Source: CAUZWH01 sp965247665
GTDB taxonomy: Bacteria > Pseudomonadota > Alphaproteobacteria > SHVV01
Reading direction: 5' to 3'
Assembly (NCBI GenBank): GCA_965247665.1
Contig: CBDFHH010000005.1
Location: 868,001-932,000, forward strand
DNA: 64,000 bases
Each line of letters opens with the position of its first letter. The stretch's first letter is position 1. A program made the translations under genes and the position numbers. The notes below the pieces were generated by a model, which saw only the letters and a list, made by a program, of their open reading frames with translations, did no database searches and was not told the origin of the DNA. This document shows positions 17,335 to 26,408 of the stretch, piece after piece.

Positions 17335-18831
17335 ATGAAAGCCTATCGTGAGCTCGAGCGGCGCTTCGCTACGCTGTCGCATATTAACGGCGCGCTCGCC
17401 GTTCTCCACTGGGATAGCGCGACGATGATGCCGCTCGGCGGCGCCGACGCCCGCAACGAGCAGATCGCGACGCTGAATGAGATTGCCCATCATCACCTCA
17501 CCGATCCCGCTTTGACCGACCTGCTCGAAGAGGCCCAGGGGGAAGCACTCGCGAGCGATTGGCGACGCGCCAATCTTCGCGAGATGCGCCACCGCTGGGA
17601 GCACGCCACGGCGCTCGACGCCGACCTCGTCGTGCGCCGGTCCCGTGCGACCTCGTCGTGCGAGCTGGCGTGGCGCGCGGCGCGCGGCGACAACGACTTC
17701 GCGCGTCTTGTCCCGTTACTTGAAGAGGTTCTCGCGGTGACCTGCGATGTCGCTGCCGCCAAGGCTGCAGCGCTGGATTTGTCACCCTACGACGCGCTGC
17801 TCGATGGCTACGACCCCGGTACGCGTACCGGCGATATCGACGTCATGTTCGGCGAGCTTGAGGAGTTCCTGCCCGCGTTCGTGCGGCAGGTCGTGGCGAG
17901 ACAGAATAGGTTGCCCCCGCCGCAGCGTCCGGTCGGTCCGTTTGGTGAGGATCGGCAGCGGCAGCTGATCGAGCGTCTCTTGGCGATTCTCGGCTTCGAG
18001 CGTGACAATGGGCGTCTCGACACCAGCCATCACCCCTTCACCGGCGGCGTCCCCGACGACGTGCGGATTACGACGCGCTACAACCAAGCCGACTTCACAC
18101 AATCGATTATGGGTGCCGTGCACGAGACCGGTCACGCGCTCTACGAGCGCGGTTTGCCGGCGGACTGGCGCCATCAGCCGGTGGGTCAATCGCGTGGCAT
18201 GACGCTGCACGAGAGCCAATCGCTGCTGTTCGAAATGCATGCATGCCGGAGCCCCGAATTCGTCGAATTCCTGGCGCCGCTGGTGCGGGAGGTGCTCGAT
18301 TATGACGGACCACCGAGTGAGGTCGGGAACCTGCAGCGCCTTTACCTTTGGGTCGAGCCCGGCCTGATCCGTGTCGATGCGGACGAGGCGACTTATCCGT
18401 TGCATATCGTTCATCGCTACCGGCTCGAACGTGCGTTGATCGAGGGAGACTTGACGGTGCGTGATCTTCCGGGCGCGTGGAACGATACGTTGCAACAGCT
18501 GCTGGCGATCCGTCCCGCTGACGACCGTGATGGCTGTATGCAGGACATCCACTGGTATGGCGGCGATTTCGGCTACTTCCCGACCTACACGCTCGGTGCG
18601 CTGGCGGCGGCGCAACTGTTCGCCGCCGCCCGCGAGCGAGAGCCCGACATCCCGTCGGCCGTGGCGCGCGGCGACTTCGCGCGGCTTCGCCGCTGGCTGG
18701 TCGACAATGTTCACAGTAAGGGCTCGCTGCTCGATACCCAGGCGTTGCTGCACGAGGTGACCGGTACCCGACTCGGCGTCGACGCGTTCAAGCGTCACCT
18801 CCGAGCGCGTTATCTCGGCGCCGCCGGGTGA
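17335..18831 (+). CDS. M32 family metallocarboxypeptidase (carboxypeptidase Taq type)
   Basis: Zinc carboxypeptidase of family M32, removing C-terminal residues from peptides in the cytoplasm. It has 498 residues from ATG 17335, the family's usual length. The zinc site HExxH is seen in MGAVHETGHALYERGLP (about residue 265), the downstream Glu in GMTLHESQSLLFEMH, and the family signatures DVRITTRYNQADF and HRYRLERALIEGDL. Upstream frame opened by the repeat array (from 17212) is not part of the gene. It is on the strand of the cox operon but is probably an independent function. Confidence 0.93.
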   Translation: MKAYRELERRFATLSHINGALAVLHWDSATMMPLGGADARNEQIATLNEIAHHHLTDPALTDLLEEAQGEALASDWRRANLREMRHRWEHATALDADLVVRRSRATSSCELAWRAARGDNDFARLVPLLEEVLAVTCDVAAAKAAALDLSPYDALLDGYDPGTRTGDIDVMFGELEEFLPAFVRQVVARQNRLPPPQRPVGPFGEDRQRQLIERLLAILGFERDNGRLDTSHHPFTGGVPDDVRITTRYNQADFTQSIMGAVHETGHALYERGLPADWRHQPVGQSRGMTLHESQSLLFEMHACRSPEFVEFLAPLVREVLDYDGPPSEVGNLQRLYLWVEPGLIRVDADEATYPLHIVHRYRLERALIEGDLTVRDLPGAWNDTLQQLLAIRPADDRDGCMQDIHWYGGDFGYFPTYTLGALAAAQLFAAAREREPDIPSAVARGDFARLRRWLVDNVHSKGSLLDTQALLHEVTGTRLGVDAFKRHLRARYLGAAG

Positions 18832-18951
18832 TGGCAGGCGGGGCAGAACGACGACGCCGGCGGGTGGGGTCCGGTTTGCGGGCCGATACCAGGCGAGGGC
18901 GTTCTTCAGCCGCTTCGCGACAACCCATCGACGCTCGGGAAAGCGACGAAA

Positions 18952-20118
18952 CTAGTGGCGGAAGTGCTTGCTGAGCGCGAGGCCCTGTTTCTGGTAGGAG
19001 GAGCCGATGTCGCGGCCGTAGAGCCGGTCCGGCTTCCGTATCAGACGCTCATAGATGAGACGGGCGACGATCTGACCGTGCTCGAGCACGAACGGAACTT
19101 CGTAGGAGCGAACCTCCAGCACGGCGCGCGTGCCCCGGCCACCCGCGTCGATATGCCCGAACCCGGGATCGAAGAAACCAGCATAGTGGACGCGAAACTC
19201 TCCCTGTAGCGGGTTGAAGGGAATCATCTCGGCGGCGTGGTCCGGCGGAATCGTGACCGCCTCCTTCGACACCAGGATGTAGAAAGCGTCCGGGTCGAGG
19301 ATCAGCGTGCCCTCGCGGTTGGCCTTCACCGGGTCCCAGTAATCAAGGGGATCGTAGGTGCCAACCCCGTCGACATCGATCAGGTCGGTGTGTGGTTTGG
19401 CCTTGTAGCCGATCAGGCGTGATGCGGGGTCGCCCTTGAGGTCGACCGTGACCGCCAAGCCTCCCGAAATGCGCATCCTCTCGACCTCGTCGGTCCCCTC
19501 GGTGTGAACCAGCGGGATCTCCTCGTGCAGGCGGCGGATCCCGGTGTCACTGGCATGCGGGGAGCCGAGTCGGATGCGGAGTTGCAACAGCTTGCTGCCC
19601 TTGCGCACCACAACACCGAACGTTCGCGGGGAAACCTCGGCGTAGAGCTGGCCCTTATAGCTCTCCGGCACTTGGTCGAATACCACCGCATGGTCGGTGA
19701 TCAGTCGCGTGAAAATGTCGAGACGTCCGGTCGAGCTCTTGGGATTAGCGAAACCGAACATGCGCTTGGTGAAACGCACGCTCTCGAGCAGAGGAATGAT
19801 GTAGACGCATCCTTTCTCGAGAACGGCGCCGTCCGTGAGATCAAACTGGTGCGTCGACAGGGCGCGAATCTTGTCGTCGACCCGTGCGCCGGGATTGGGT
19901 AGAAAGCTGGCGCGGACGCGGTAAGCCTTGGCACCGAGACGTAGATCCACGCTAGCCGGCTGAATCTGTTCGTCGCTGATCGGCACGGTTGCCGAAAACA
20001 AAACGTTTTCGCGAACCAGCCGCCGGATTTCCTGAGCCGGCACGATACCGGTGTTGTGCTGCGGTGCCGATGCATCCTCGGCATCGCGGGGAAACAGGAT
20101 GTTGACCTGCTCAGCCAC
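18952..20118 (-). CDS. dcd: 2'-deoxycytidine 5'-triphosphate deaminase (long, duplicated form)
   Basis: Deaminates dCTP to dUTP for thymidylate synthesis. From the GTG at 20118 it has 388 residues, about twice a normal Dcd, as in many alphaproteobacteria that carry a tandem dUTPase-fold form. The N-terminal half holds QPASVDLRLGAKAYRVR and NPKSSTGRLDIFTRLITD. The C-terminal half repeats the fold with GFFDPGFGHIDAGGRGTRAVLEVRSYEVPF. GGAGAC precedes the start. It diverges from thrC across a 294-bp AT-rich spacer. Confidence 0.9.
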   Translation of the reverse strand: MAEQVNILFPRDAEDASAPQHNTGIVPAQEIRRLVRENVLFSATVPISDEQIQPASVDLRLGAKAYRVRASFLPNPGARVDDKIRALSTHQFDLTDGAVLEKGCVYIIPLLESVRFTKRMFGFANPKSSTGRLDIFTRLITDHAVVFDQVPESYKGQLYAEVSPRTFGVVVRKGSKLLQLRIRLGSPHASDTGIRRLHEEIPLVHTEGTDEVERMRISGGLAVTVDLKGDPASRLIGYKAKPHTDLIDVDGVGTYDPLDYWDPVKANREGTLILDPDAFYILVSKEAVTIPPDHAAEMIPFNPLQGEFRVHYAGFFDPGFGHIDAGGRGTRAVLEVRSYEVPFVLEHGQIVARLIYERLIRKPDRLYGRDIGSSYQKQGLALSKHFRH

Positions 20119-20412
20119 GTCTCCAGTGGGCTCCGATCGTTTGATTTTTCGGTCCTACGCATAGCAGTTTTATTCTTTTGTAACAATAAGTTAGAGATTA
20201 ATTCTGTAATTTGGCGAAGGGGTTTTATCCCCATCCCGGCGTCACCTAAGTCATTGATGTCAAGGCGCCGGCGCTGTTTTCCCCGGCATTCACAGGTTAG
20301 CGTTCGGGATTTATCCTCAGTTCTGGCCATGCCGATATCGACCGAATTTCGCGATTCTTGTTCCTGAAAGGCGTCATCAGTAGGGTAGCCGGTCCCGGTC
20401 ACGGAGATTTCA
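20119..20412. other. AT-rich divergent promoter region between dcd and thrC
   Basis: This 294-bp spacer is clearly lower in GC than its surroundings, notably 20140-20215. A short hairpin GGGG-TTTTAT-CCCC lies near 20220-20233. The spacer must carry the start signals for dcd and thrC. I could not assign hexamers with confidence, and no ORF is supported. Confidence 0.45.
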
Positions 20413-21801
20413 TTGCATTATGTAAGCACCCGCGGTGCGGCGCCGGTCTTGGATTTTGCCGCCGTGGTCCTGTCCGGCCTCGCCGATGATGGCGGTTTGT
20501 ACGTTCCGCAGGCCTGGCCGCGCTTGAGCTACGACGATCTGCGCGCGCTCCAAGGCAGCAGCTACACGGAAACCGCCCGACGCGTGGTGCTGCCGTTCGT
20601 CGGTGACTCGCTTGATGAGGCCACGCTCGCGGATTTGATCGAAGACGCTTATGCCGGTTTCAACCATGCCGCGGTGACGCCGTTGCGCCAAATCGATTCC
20701 GAGACATGGCTGCTCGAGCTGTTTCACGGGCCGACCCTCGCGTTCAAGGACTGCGCCCTGCAATTGCTCGGGCGTCTGATGGAGCACTTCCTGACGCGCG
20801 ACCGGCGGCGTCTAACGGTGATCGCCGCGACATCGGGCGATACCGGTTCGGCCGCGATCGAGGCCTGCCGCGACCGCGCCGCCATAGATATTTTCGTGCT
20901 GCATCCCAGGAACCGTATTTCCGACGTGCAGCGCCGTCAGATGACGACCGTGGCGTCGAGCAACGTCCACAACATCGCGATCAACGGCACGTTCGACGAT
21001 TGCCAGGCGCTGGTTAAACAGCTTTTTGCGGATGTCGAGTTTCGCGACCATTTCGGTCTCGGCGCCGTAAACTCGATAAATTGGGCGCGGATCGTGGCGC
21101 AGATCGTCTACTACGTCGCCGCCGCGCTGGCGCTCGATGCGCCCGCCCGCCGCATTGCGTTCTCGGTACCGACCGGAAATTTCGGCGATGTCTATGCCGG
21201 CTACTGCGCGGCGCGCTTGGGCCTTCCGGTTCGCCAACTCGTCGTCGCCACCAACAGCAACGATATACTCGCGCGTTTCTTCGAGCGCGGCGACTACATC
21301 CCTGCCGATGTGATCGCGACAATGAGCCCGAGCATGGATATCCAGATCGCCAGCAATTTCGAACGCTTGTTGTTCGACATATTTGATCGCGACGCTGCTG
21401 CCGTCACCACGCGCATGAACGCTTTGGCCGATACCGGATCGTTTTCGGTCGAGCGTGCGCGGATCGCCGAAAAAGCCGGTCTTTTCGTCGCGCACCGTGT
21501 CGCTGAAGAGGAAACGCTTGCGGCGATTCGTGAGATTTGGGCCCGGGCGGGTATTGTCGTTGACCCGCACACCGCGGTCGGGGTCGCCGCCGGTCGTGCG
21601 GCGCGCGAGCCGGGTGATGCCCCTTTGGTGTGCCTGGCAACCGCGCATCCGGCGAAGTTCCCCGAAGCCGTCGAACGGGCCCTAAAATCGCCGCCGCCAA
21701 GCGACTCGCGGATCGCCGAATTGTTCGAGCGCGAGGAACGCTACGACGTGTTGGCGAATGACCCCCTCATTGTGAAAGACTACGTGCGTGACCACCTCTG
21801 A
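20413..21801 (+). CDS. thrC: Threonine synthase
   Basis: PLP enzyme converting O-phosphohomoserine to threonine, the last step of threonine synthesis. It has 462 residues from a TTG at 20413 (reads HYVSTRGAAPVLDF after Met), with CGGAGA about six bases upstream. The PLP-lysine motif is in LFHGPTLAFKDCALQLLG, with phosphate-binding TSGDTGSAA and VPTGNFGDVYAGY downstream. Homoserine kinase (thrB), which makes its substrate, is at 26405-27373 in this window. Its 3' end overlaps the M16 peptidase start by 14 bp. Confidence 0.96.
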   Translation: MHYVSTRGAAPVLDFAAVVLSGLADDGGLYVPQAWPRLSYDDLRALQGSSYTETARRVVLPFVGDSLDEATLADLIEDAYAGFNHAAVTPLRQIDSETWLLELFHGPTLAFKDCALQLLGRLMEHFLTRDRRRLTVIAATSGDTGSAAIEACRDRAAIDIFVLHPRNRISDVQRRQMTTVASSNVHNIAINGTFDDCQALVKQLFADVEFRDHFGLGAVNSINWARIVAQIVYYVAAALALDAPARRIAFSVPTGNFGDVYAGYCAARLGLPVRQLVVATNSNDILARFFERGDYIPADVIATMSPSMDIQIASNFERLLFDIFDRDAAAVTTRMNALADTGSFSVERARIAEKAGLFVAHRVAEEETLAAIREIWARAGIVVDPHTAVGVAAGRAAREPGDAPLVCLATAHPAKFPEAVERALKSPPPSDSRIAELFEREERYDVLANDPLIVKDYVRDHL

Positions 21802-23083
21802 TTCTTGCGCTGCGGCGCTTCCTGAAACCGTCCGCGTCACCGAGCTCGGCGGTGGGCTCCGTGTGGTTTCCGACGCGATGGATCACCTCGAAACCACGTC
21901 GATCGGCGTGTGGATCGATGTCGGCGCCCGCTATGAGGACAGCGCCCTCAACGGCGTTTCCCACATGCTGGAACACATGGCGTTCAAGGGGACCGAGCGT
22001 CGCTCGGCTCGCGACATTGCCGAGGAAATCGAGGCCGTGGGCGGTCACCTCAACGCCTACACTGCGCGCGAACACACGGCTTATTTTGCCCGTGTGCTTA
22101 AGGACGATGTACCGCTGGCCATCGATATCCTCTCGGATATCCTTCAGCATTCGACCTTCGACCAAGAGGAACTCGCCCGCGAGCGCGACGTTATCGTTCA
22201 GGAGATCGGCCAATCGGAAGATACGCCCGACGATGTCGTGTTCGACCGTTTCCAGGAAGCCGCCTATCCCGATCAGGCGCTCGGGCGTTCGATCCTCGGC
22301 ACTGTCGAGCGGGTGACGTCGATGTCAAGCGAGGATCTCAGAGGCTACATGGCAGCGCATTACCAAGCCCCGGCGATGGTGGTCGCCGGGGCCGGCCGCA
22401 TCGAGCACGATCAGCTGGTGGATCTGGTCGGCCAAGGGCTCGAAGGATTGCCGGCAACCGGCGGATGCGAGCCCGCCCCGGCAAGGTACTCACCGGGTGA
22501 GTTCCGCGAGTCCCGCGACCTCGAACAGGTCCACCTCCTGATCGGATTCGACGGTCTGGCCCACGACGACGATCAGTTTTACGCCTCCCATGTGTTGTCG
22601 ACCTTGCTCGGCGGAGGCATGTCGTCGCGGCTGTTTCAGGAGGTGCGGGAGAATAGAGGCCTGGCCTACGCCATTCACACCTTCTCCGCCTCCTACAGTG
22701 ATGGCGGATTGTTCGGGATCTATGCCGGCACCGGCGCCGAGCGGCTCGAAGAGCTGGTGAACGTCACGGCCAGCGAAATTCGTAAGGTGACCGACGATGT
22801 TCATGAGGATGAGCTTGCCCGCGCACGCAACCAACTCAAAGCGGGGATGATGATGTCGTTGGAAAGCCCATCCAGCCGCTGCGAGCAGCTCGGGCGCCAG
22901 ATGCACATCTTCGGCCGACCCCTTTCCCTCGGCGAGATCGTTGGGGAAATCGATGCCGTCACGCGCGACGCGGCGGTCGCGGTCGCCGCTCGCCTGTTTC
23001 GCGGCAGCCAACCTGTCGTCGCCGCTCTGGGACCGATCGAACGACTTGAACCCTACCCTCAGATCGCGGCAAGATTCGCGTGA
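21788..23083 (+). CDS. M16 family zinc peptidase (mitochondrial processing peptidase-like)
   Basis: Inverzincin metallopeptidase related to the beta subunit of mitochondrial processing peptidase. It has 431 residues from a GTG at 21788 inside the thrC 3' end, so translation is probably coupled. The inverted zinc motif HxxEH is intact in VSHMLEHMAFKGTERR, with the downstream catalytic Glu in NAYTAREHTAYF and following residues. The C-terminal inactive-like M16 domain includes LLGGGMSSRLFQEVRENRGLAY. The thrC-M16-acetyltransferase order is a known alphaproteobacterial arrangement. Confidence 0.94.
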   Translation: MTTSDSCAAALPETVRVTELGGGLRVVSDAMDHLETTSIGVWIDVGARYEDSALNGVSHMLEHMAFKGTERRSARDIAEEIEAVGGHLNAYTAREHTAYFARVLKDDVPLAIDILSDILQHSTFDQEELARERDVIVQEIGQSEDTPDDVVFDRFQEAAYPDQALGRSILGTVERVTSMSSEDLRGYMAAHYQAPAMVVAGAGRIEHDQLVDLVGQGLEGLPATGGCEPAPARYSPGEFRESRDLEQVHLLIGFDGLAHDDDQFYASHVLSTLLGGGMSSRLFQEVRENRGLAYAIHTFSASYSDGGLFGIYAGTGAERLEELVNVTASEIRKVTDDVHEDELARARNQLKAGMMMSLESPSSRCEQLGRQMHIFGRPLSLGEIVGEIDAVTRDAAVAVAARLFRGSQPVVAALGPIERLEPYPQIAARFA

Positions 23084-23108
23084 GCCCGCAAACAGCTTCG
23101 AGCGCCGC

Positions 23109-23723
23109 GTGAGTTCACTGCTGCGAAATCTTGTCGCGCCGATCGCCGAGCGTACGGTGGTCGGCGAACGCACCTACCTTCGTGCACCGCAACTGCGCGA
23201 CTGGGAGGCTTGGGCAACCTTGCGGGCTGCCTCGCGCGACTTCCTGGTGCCCTGGGAGCCGACCTGGCCGCACGACGCGTTGACCCGGGCGGCGTTTCGC
23301 CGCCGCCTCCGGCGCTACGAACAGGATTCCCGCGATGATTCGGGGTACGCCTTCTATATCTTCAATCGCGACGACGACGCGCTGCTCGGCGGTGTCACGC
23401 TTAGCAACGTGCGCCGCGGCGTCACTCAATCGTGCTCGCTGGGTTACTGGATCGGCGAACAGTATGCGCGCCGGGGATACATGCGCGATTCGCTCCGCGC
23501 CCTGCTGCCGTTCATTTTCTGCGAGATGGGGTTGCATCGCATCGAAGCCGCCTGCATCCCGACCAACGAAGCAAGCACCAAACTGCTGCAGAACTTAAGC
23601 TTCACCCAGGAGGGTTATGCGCGCCGCTACCTCTGCATCAACGGCGTGTGGCAGGATCATCTGTTGTTTGCGATGCTTGTCGGCGATTTGATCCCCGAGC
23701 GATCGGCACGAACGCGGGCCTGA
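23109..23723 (+). CDS. GNAT N-acetyltransferase, RimJ/RimL type
   Basis: Probable N-alpha-acetyltransferase of the RimJ family, which acetylates the N-terminal residue of ribosomal or other proteins with acetyl-CoA. It has 205 residues from the GTG at 23109, 25 bp after the M16 stop. A longer frame from 22941 lies inside the M16 gene and was rejected. GNAT features: LGYWIGEQYARRGYMRDSLR, the acetyl-CoA-binding loop region, and RIEAACIPTNEASTKLLQNL. The exact target protein is unknown. It is likely the last gene of the thrC operon and converges with algH. Confidence 0.9.
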   Translation: MSSLLRNLVAPIAERTVVGERTYLRAPQLRDWEAWATLRAASRDFLVPWEPTWPHDALTRAAFRRRLRRYEQDSRDDSGYAFYIFNRDDDALLGGVTLSNVRRGVTQSCSLGYWIGEQYARRGYMRDSLRALLPFIFCEMGLHRIEAACIPTNEASTKLLQNLSFTQEGYARRYLCINGVWQDHLLFAMLVGDLIPERSARTRA

Positions 23724-23735
23724 CTGCCCACCGAA

Positions 23736-24305
23736 TCACGCATGGCCGGCTTCGTTCGACAGCTTGCCGATGTCGAAGCCGAGGTTGCCGACCGCGCGGC
23801 TCCACTTTTCGGTATTGGCGGAATCGAAAATGATCTCGAGATCGGCCGCGGCGTGCAGCCAGCCGTTCGACTGGATCTCGGTATCGAGCTGCCCCGGCGC
23901 CCAACCCGCACACCCCAGCGCCAGCAGGTACTTGCTCGGTCCCTTGCCGGCCGCGATATGCCGCAGCACATTAATCGAGGTCGTCAACGCGACCTTATCG
24001 TCCACCACCAGCGTGTCCTCATGTTGGTAATCGGTCGAGTGCAGGACAAAACCTCGGCTGGTCTCGACCGGACCGCCGAAATGAATATTGAGCCCGTCAC
24101 CGAAGGTATCGCCGTCGATTTCGAATTGCTCGAGGACATCGGTGAAGTTGAGGTTGTCGAGAACCTTGTTGACCACGATCCCCATCGTCAGGGACGGCGA
24201 GTGGGCACACATGTAGATGACGGTCCGCTCGAAACGCGGATCCGTCATGGTCGGCATTGCAATCAGGAAATGTCCGGAGAGGGATTGAGCGGCATTGTGC
24301 GACAT
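23736..24305 (-). CDS. algH: YqgE/AlgH family protein (UPF0301)
   Basis: Conserved protein of 189 residues whose biochemical role is not settled. In Pseudomonas the name AlgH comes from an alginate regulation phenotype. Family blocks are SLSGHFLIAMPTMTDPRF at the start, the cysteine-containing TVIYMCAHSPSLTMGIVVNK, HFGGPVETSRGFVLHST, and LLALGCAGWAPGQLDTEI near the C-terminus. The ATG at 24305 gives the expected N-terminus. It is divergent from the DsbD-N-like gene across about 160 bp. Confidence 0.93.
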   Translation of the reverse strand: MSHNAAQSLSGHFLIAMPTMTDPRFERTVIYMCAHSPSLTMGIVVNKVLDNLNFTDVLEQFEIDGDTFGDGLNIHFGGPVETSRGFVLHSTDYQHEDTLVVDDKVALTTSINVLRHIAAGKGPSKYLLALGCAGWAPGQLDTEIQSNGWLHAAADLEIIFDSANTEKWSRAVGNLGFDIGKLSNEAGHA

Positions 24306-24465
24306 GGGTGCGGCCTCCTGGCAGCTTGGTCCCTGAGTAATCGCCCGGACTCTGCGTCCCCCCGCTCACGATATTATGAAACGCCAAAACCTAAGCAAAC
24401 CTGTAATTCTCAAATTCGGCAAAATGATGTTGCTCGGACGGCAACCCGGTAGCAAACGAACCGCC
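24306..24465. other. AT-rich intergenic region between algH and DsbD-N-like gene
   Basis: This 160-bp divergent spacer contains a locally AT-rich part at 24375-24430. A frame that stays open from 24376 into the downstream gene lacks family character and would precede the signal peptide, so it is treated as untranslated leader. The spacer presumably contains both promoters, but no clear hexamers were assigned. Confidence 0.4.
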
Positions 24466-25335
24466 ATGCGCACCTTTCTATTCCGCTCCTTGGCGGCGAC
24501 GATTTCGTCCACGCTTGTGCTTGCGCCCTTGCTCGTGATCACCCCCGCCTCTGCTCAAGAGACCGGATGGGTGCATCTCGACTACAGCCGGGTTCGGCTG
24601 ATTTCGGCAGATCGTGCGGTCGGCGGTGATGGCCAGGTGCGGTTGGGGCTTCAGATCAAGATGCAACCCGGTTTTAAGACTTACTGGCGGTCGCCGGGAG
24701 ATTCGGGAATTCCGCCCCGTTTTGATTGGTCGCATTCGTCCAACCTCGCCCGCGCGCAGATCCACTGGCCGGCGCCGGAGCGCTTTGTCCTGGGTGGTTT
24801 CAATACCATTGGCTACGCCGATGAGGTCGTGCTGCCGATCGATGTCGAGCTCCAGCTTCCGGGTCAAGCGCTCACCGCCAACCTTCAGCTGGTTTACGGC
24901 GTCTGCCGCGATATCTGCGTGCTGGGAGAGGCGGAACTCGCTCTAACGATCCCGGCGGGGCAACATGCGGGTACAGATCATGCTGATGTGATCGATTGGT
25001 TTCGCGGTCAGGTGCCCGCCCAAACCCACGACGACCTGGATATCTCAACGGTGCGGATCGTTCGCGAAGGTGGATCGCAGGTGTTGGACATCGTCGCCGA
25101 GGCGACCGGCGGGGCGGGCTTCGATCGACCCGATATCCTGGTCGAGGGGCTGGAGGACGTGGCGCTGCTGCAACCGGTCGTCGCGGTTGCCGGGCCGGGG
25201 CGGCGCAATCTGCGCGTTCGCTACTACTTTGCGAAGGGCACGATTCCCGATCTCGCCGGACGCGAACTGACCCTCACCCTGCTCGATTCCGGCGTCGCGT
25301 TCGAGACCCGCGCGCGGCTCGGGCGCGGAGATTAG
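24466..25335 (+). CDS. Secreted DsbD N-terminal-domain-like protein
   Basis: A 289-residue exported protein resembling the periplasmic N-terminal (alpha) domain of thiol:disulfide interchange protein DsbD. From the ATG at 24466 there is a signal peptide ending near TPASAQE. Family features are MQPGFKTYWRSPGDSGIPP and VYGVCRDICVLGEAEL, in which the two cysteines of CRDIC match the redox pair region. The membrane CcdA-like and thioredoxin domains of full DsbD are absent and no partner is next to it. It may work with an unlinked electron carrier. A peroxiredoxin follows 95 bp downstream. Confidence 0.85.
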   Translation: MRTFLFRSLAATISSTLVLAPLLVITPASAQETGWVHLDYSRVRLISADRAVGGDGQVRLGLQIKMQPGFKTYWRSPGDSGIPPRFDWSHSSNLARAQIHWPAPERFVLGGFNTIGYADEVVLPIDVELQLPGQALTANLQLVYGVCRDICVLGEAELALTIPAGQHAGTDHADVIDWFRGQVPAQTHDDLDISTVRIVREGGSQVLDIVAEATGGAGFDRPDILVEGLEDVALLQPVVAVAGPGRRNLRVRYYFAKGTIPDLAGRELTLTLLDSGVAFETRARLGRGD

Positions 25336-25430
25336 TTTTCAAGCACTCATCCAGCCGCTACATTCGCCGCCCGTGGCCGGCGCCAAGCCGGACCAGGGAT
25401 TGCACAATTCTCGATACCGGGAGGGAGAAT

Positions 25431-25913
25431 ATGACCATCAAAGTCGGTGACAAGCTGCCGAGCGCGACTCTGTACGAAATGACGGAATCAGGACCCTCCG
25501 CGGTCGGCACCGACGACCTCATTAAGGGTAAGAAGGTCGTTATATTCAGCGTTCCCGGAGCGTTTACGCCAACCTGCTCGCAAGCGCATCTGCCCGGCTT
25601 CGTCGAGCACGCCGACGCCATCAAGGCCAAGGGCGTCGATACCATTGCCTGCGTTGCCGTCAATGACGCCTTCGTGATGGGCGCCTGGGGAGAAGCACAG
25701 GGAGTGGGCGACAAGGTCAGAATGCTGGCCGATGGCAGCGGCGACCTCGCCAAGGCAATGGATGTCGAACTCGACCTCGTTTCGCGCGGGCTCGGCGTTC
25801 GCTCGGCGCGCTATTCGATGATTCTTGACGACGGCGAGGTGACGGCATTCAACCTCGAAGACGGCGGGGCGTTCGAAGTCAGCTCAGCCGAGAAAATCCT
25901 CGAACAACTTTAA
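25431..25913 (+). CDS. Peroxiredoxin (Prx5-type, AhpC/TSA family)
   Basis: Thiol peroxidase that reduces hydrogen peroxide and organic peroxides. It has 160 residues from ATG 25431, preceded by the strong ribosome site GGGAGGGAG. The peroxidatic cysteine lies in VPGAFTPTCSQAHLPGF (about residue 48), the Prx5-subfamily signature. Later blocks VNDAFVMGAWGEAQG and RSARYSMILDDG also match. A longer frame upstream is shadow. A strong hairpin terminator follows at 25939-25966. Confidence 0.95.
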   Translation: MTIKVGDKLPSATLYEMTESGPSAVGTDDLIKGKKVVIFSVPGAFTPTCSQAHLPGFVEHADAIKAKGVDTIACVAVNDAFVMGAWGEAQGVGDKVRMLADGSGDLAKAMDVELDLVSRGLGVRSARYSMILDDGEVTAFNLEDGGAFEVSSAEKILEQL

Positions 25914-25938
25914 GGTTCGATCCCTTCACCCGTCACAG

Positions 25939-25966
25939 ACCTCCGGTCGCTAACCCGACCGGAGGT
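25939..25966 (+). terminator. Rho-independent terminator of the peroxiredoxin gene, overlapping the rnhA 3' end
   Basis: A perfect 11-bp stem (ACCTCCGGTCG at 25939-25949 with CGACCGGAGGT at 25956-25966) has the six-base loop CTAACC and runs straight into TTTTC on the plus strand. The rnhA stop codon (minus strand, 25950-25952) is the first part of the loop, so the right arm of the hairpin is also rnhA coding sequence. On the minus strand no T-tract follows, so it is mainly a plus-strand terminator. Confidence 0.9.
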
Positions 25967-26408
25967 TTTCGATTCCGCGCCTCGCGATCGCGTCAGCACG
26001 TTCGTTGGCCGGGTGACCGGCGTGCCCGCGCACCCACAGCCACTCCACCGTATGGCGTTCAAGGGCGGCCTCCAATTGGCGCCAGAGGTCGATGTTCTTG
26101 ACCGGCTTCTTGCTCGCCGTACGCCAGCCTTTGCGCTTCCAGCCCTCGATCCACTTGGTGATGCCGTCGCGCAGGTAGGTGCTGTCCGTATACAGGCGCA
26201 CCCGCATTGGTCGCTTCAGCACGTTGAGGGCTTCGATCGCGGCGCGCAGCTCCATGCGATTGTTGGTGGTTGCGAACTCGCCGCCGCCGATCTCGCGCTC
26301 ACGCTCGCCGAAGATCAGCAGTGCGCCCCAGCCGCCCGGGCCGGGATTTCCCGAGCAGGCACCATCGGTGTAGATGTCCACGACATCTTGCTCGGTGCGC
26401 TGGTTCAC
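25950..26408 (-). CDS. rnhA: Ribonuclease HI
   Basis: Degrades the RNA strand of RNA-DNA hybrids. It has 152 residues from a GTG at 26408 that overlaps the thrB stop as GTGA. The longer frame to 26729 lies within thrB and was rejected. Catalytic carboxylates are visible: Asp in VDIYTDGACSGNPGPGGWGA, Glu in NNRMELRAAIEAL, Asp in LYTDSTYL, and the late His/Asp region WVRGHAGHPANERAD. The ispH-thrB-rnhA order is typical of alphaproteobacteria. A second, unrelated RNase H (rnhB) is at 44127-44774. Confidence 0.96.
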   Translation of the reverse strand: MNQRTEQDVVDIYTDGACSGNPGPGGWGALLIFGEREREIGGGEFATTNNRMELRAAIEALNVLKRPMRVRLYTDSTYLRDGITKWIEGWKRKGWRTASKKPVKNIDLWRQLEAALERHTVEWLWVRGHAGHPANERADAIARRGIENLRSG

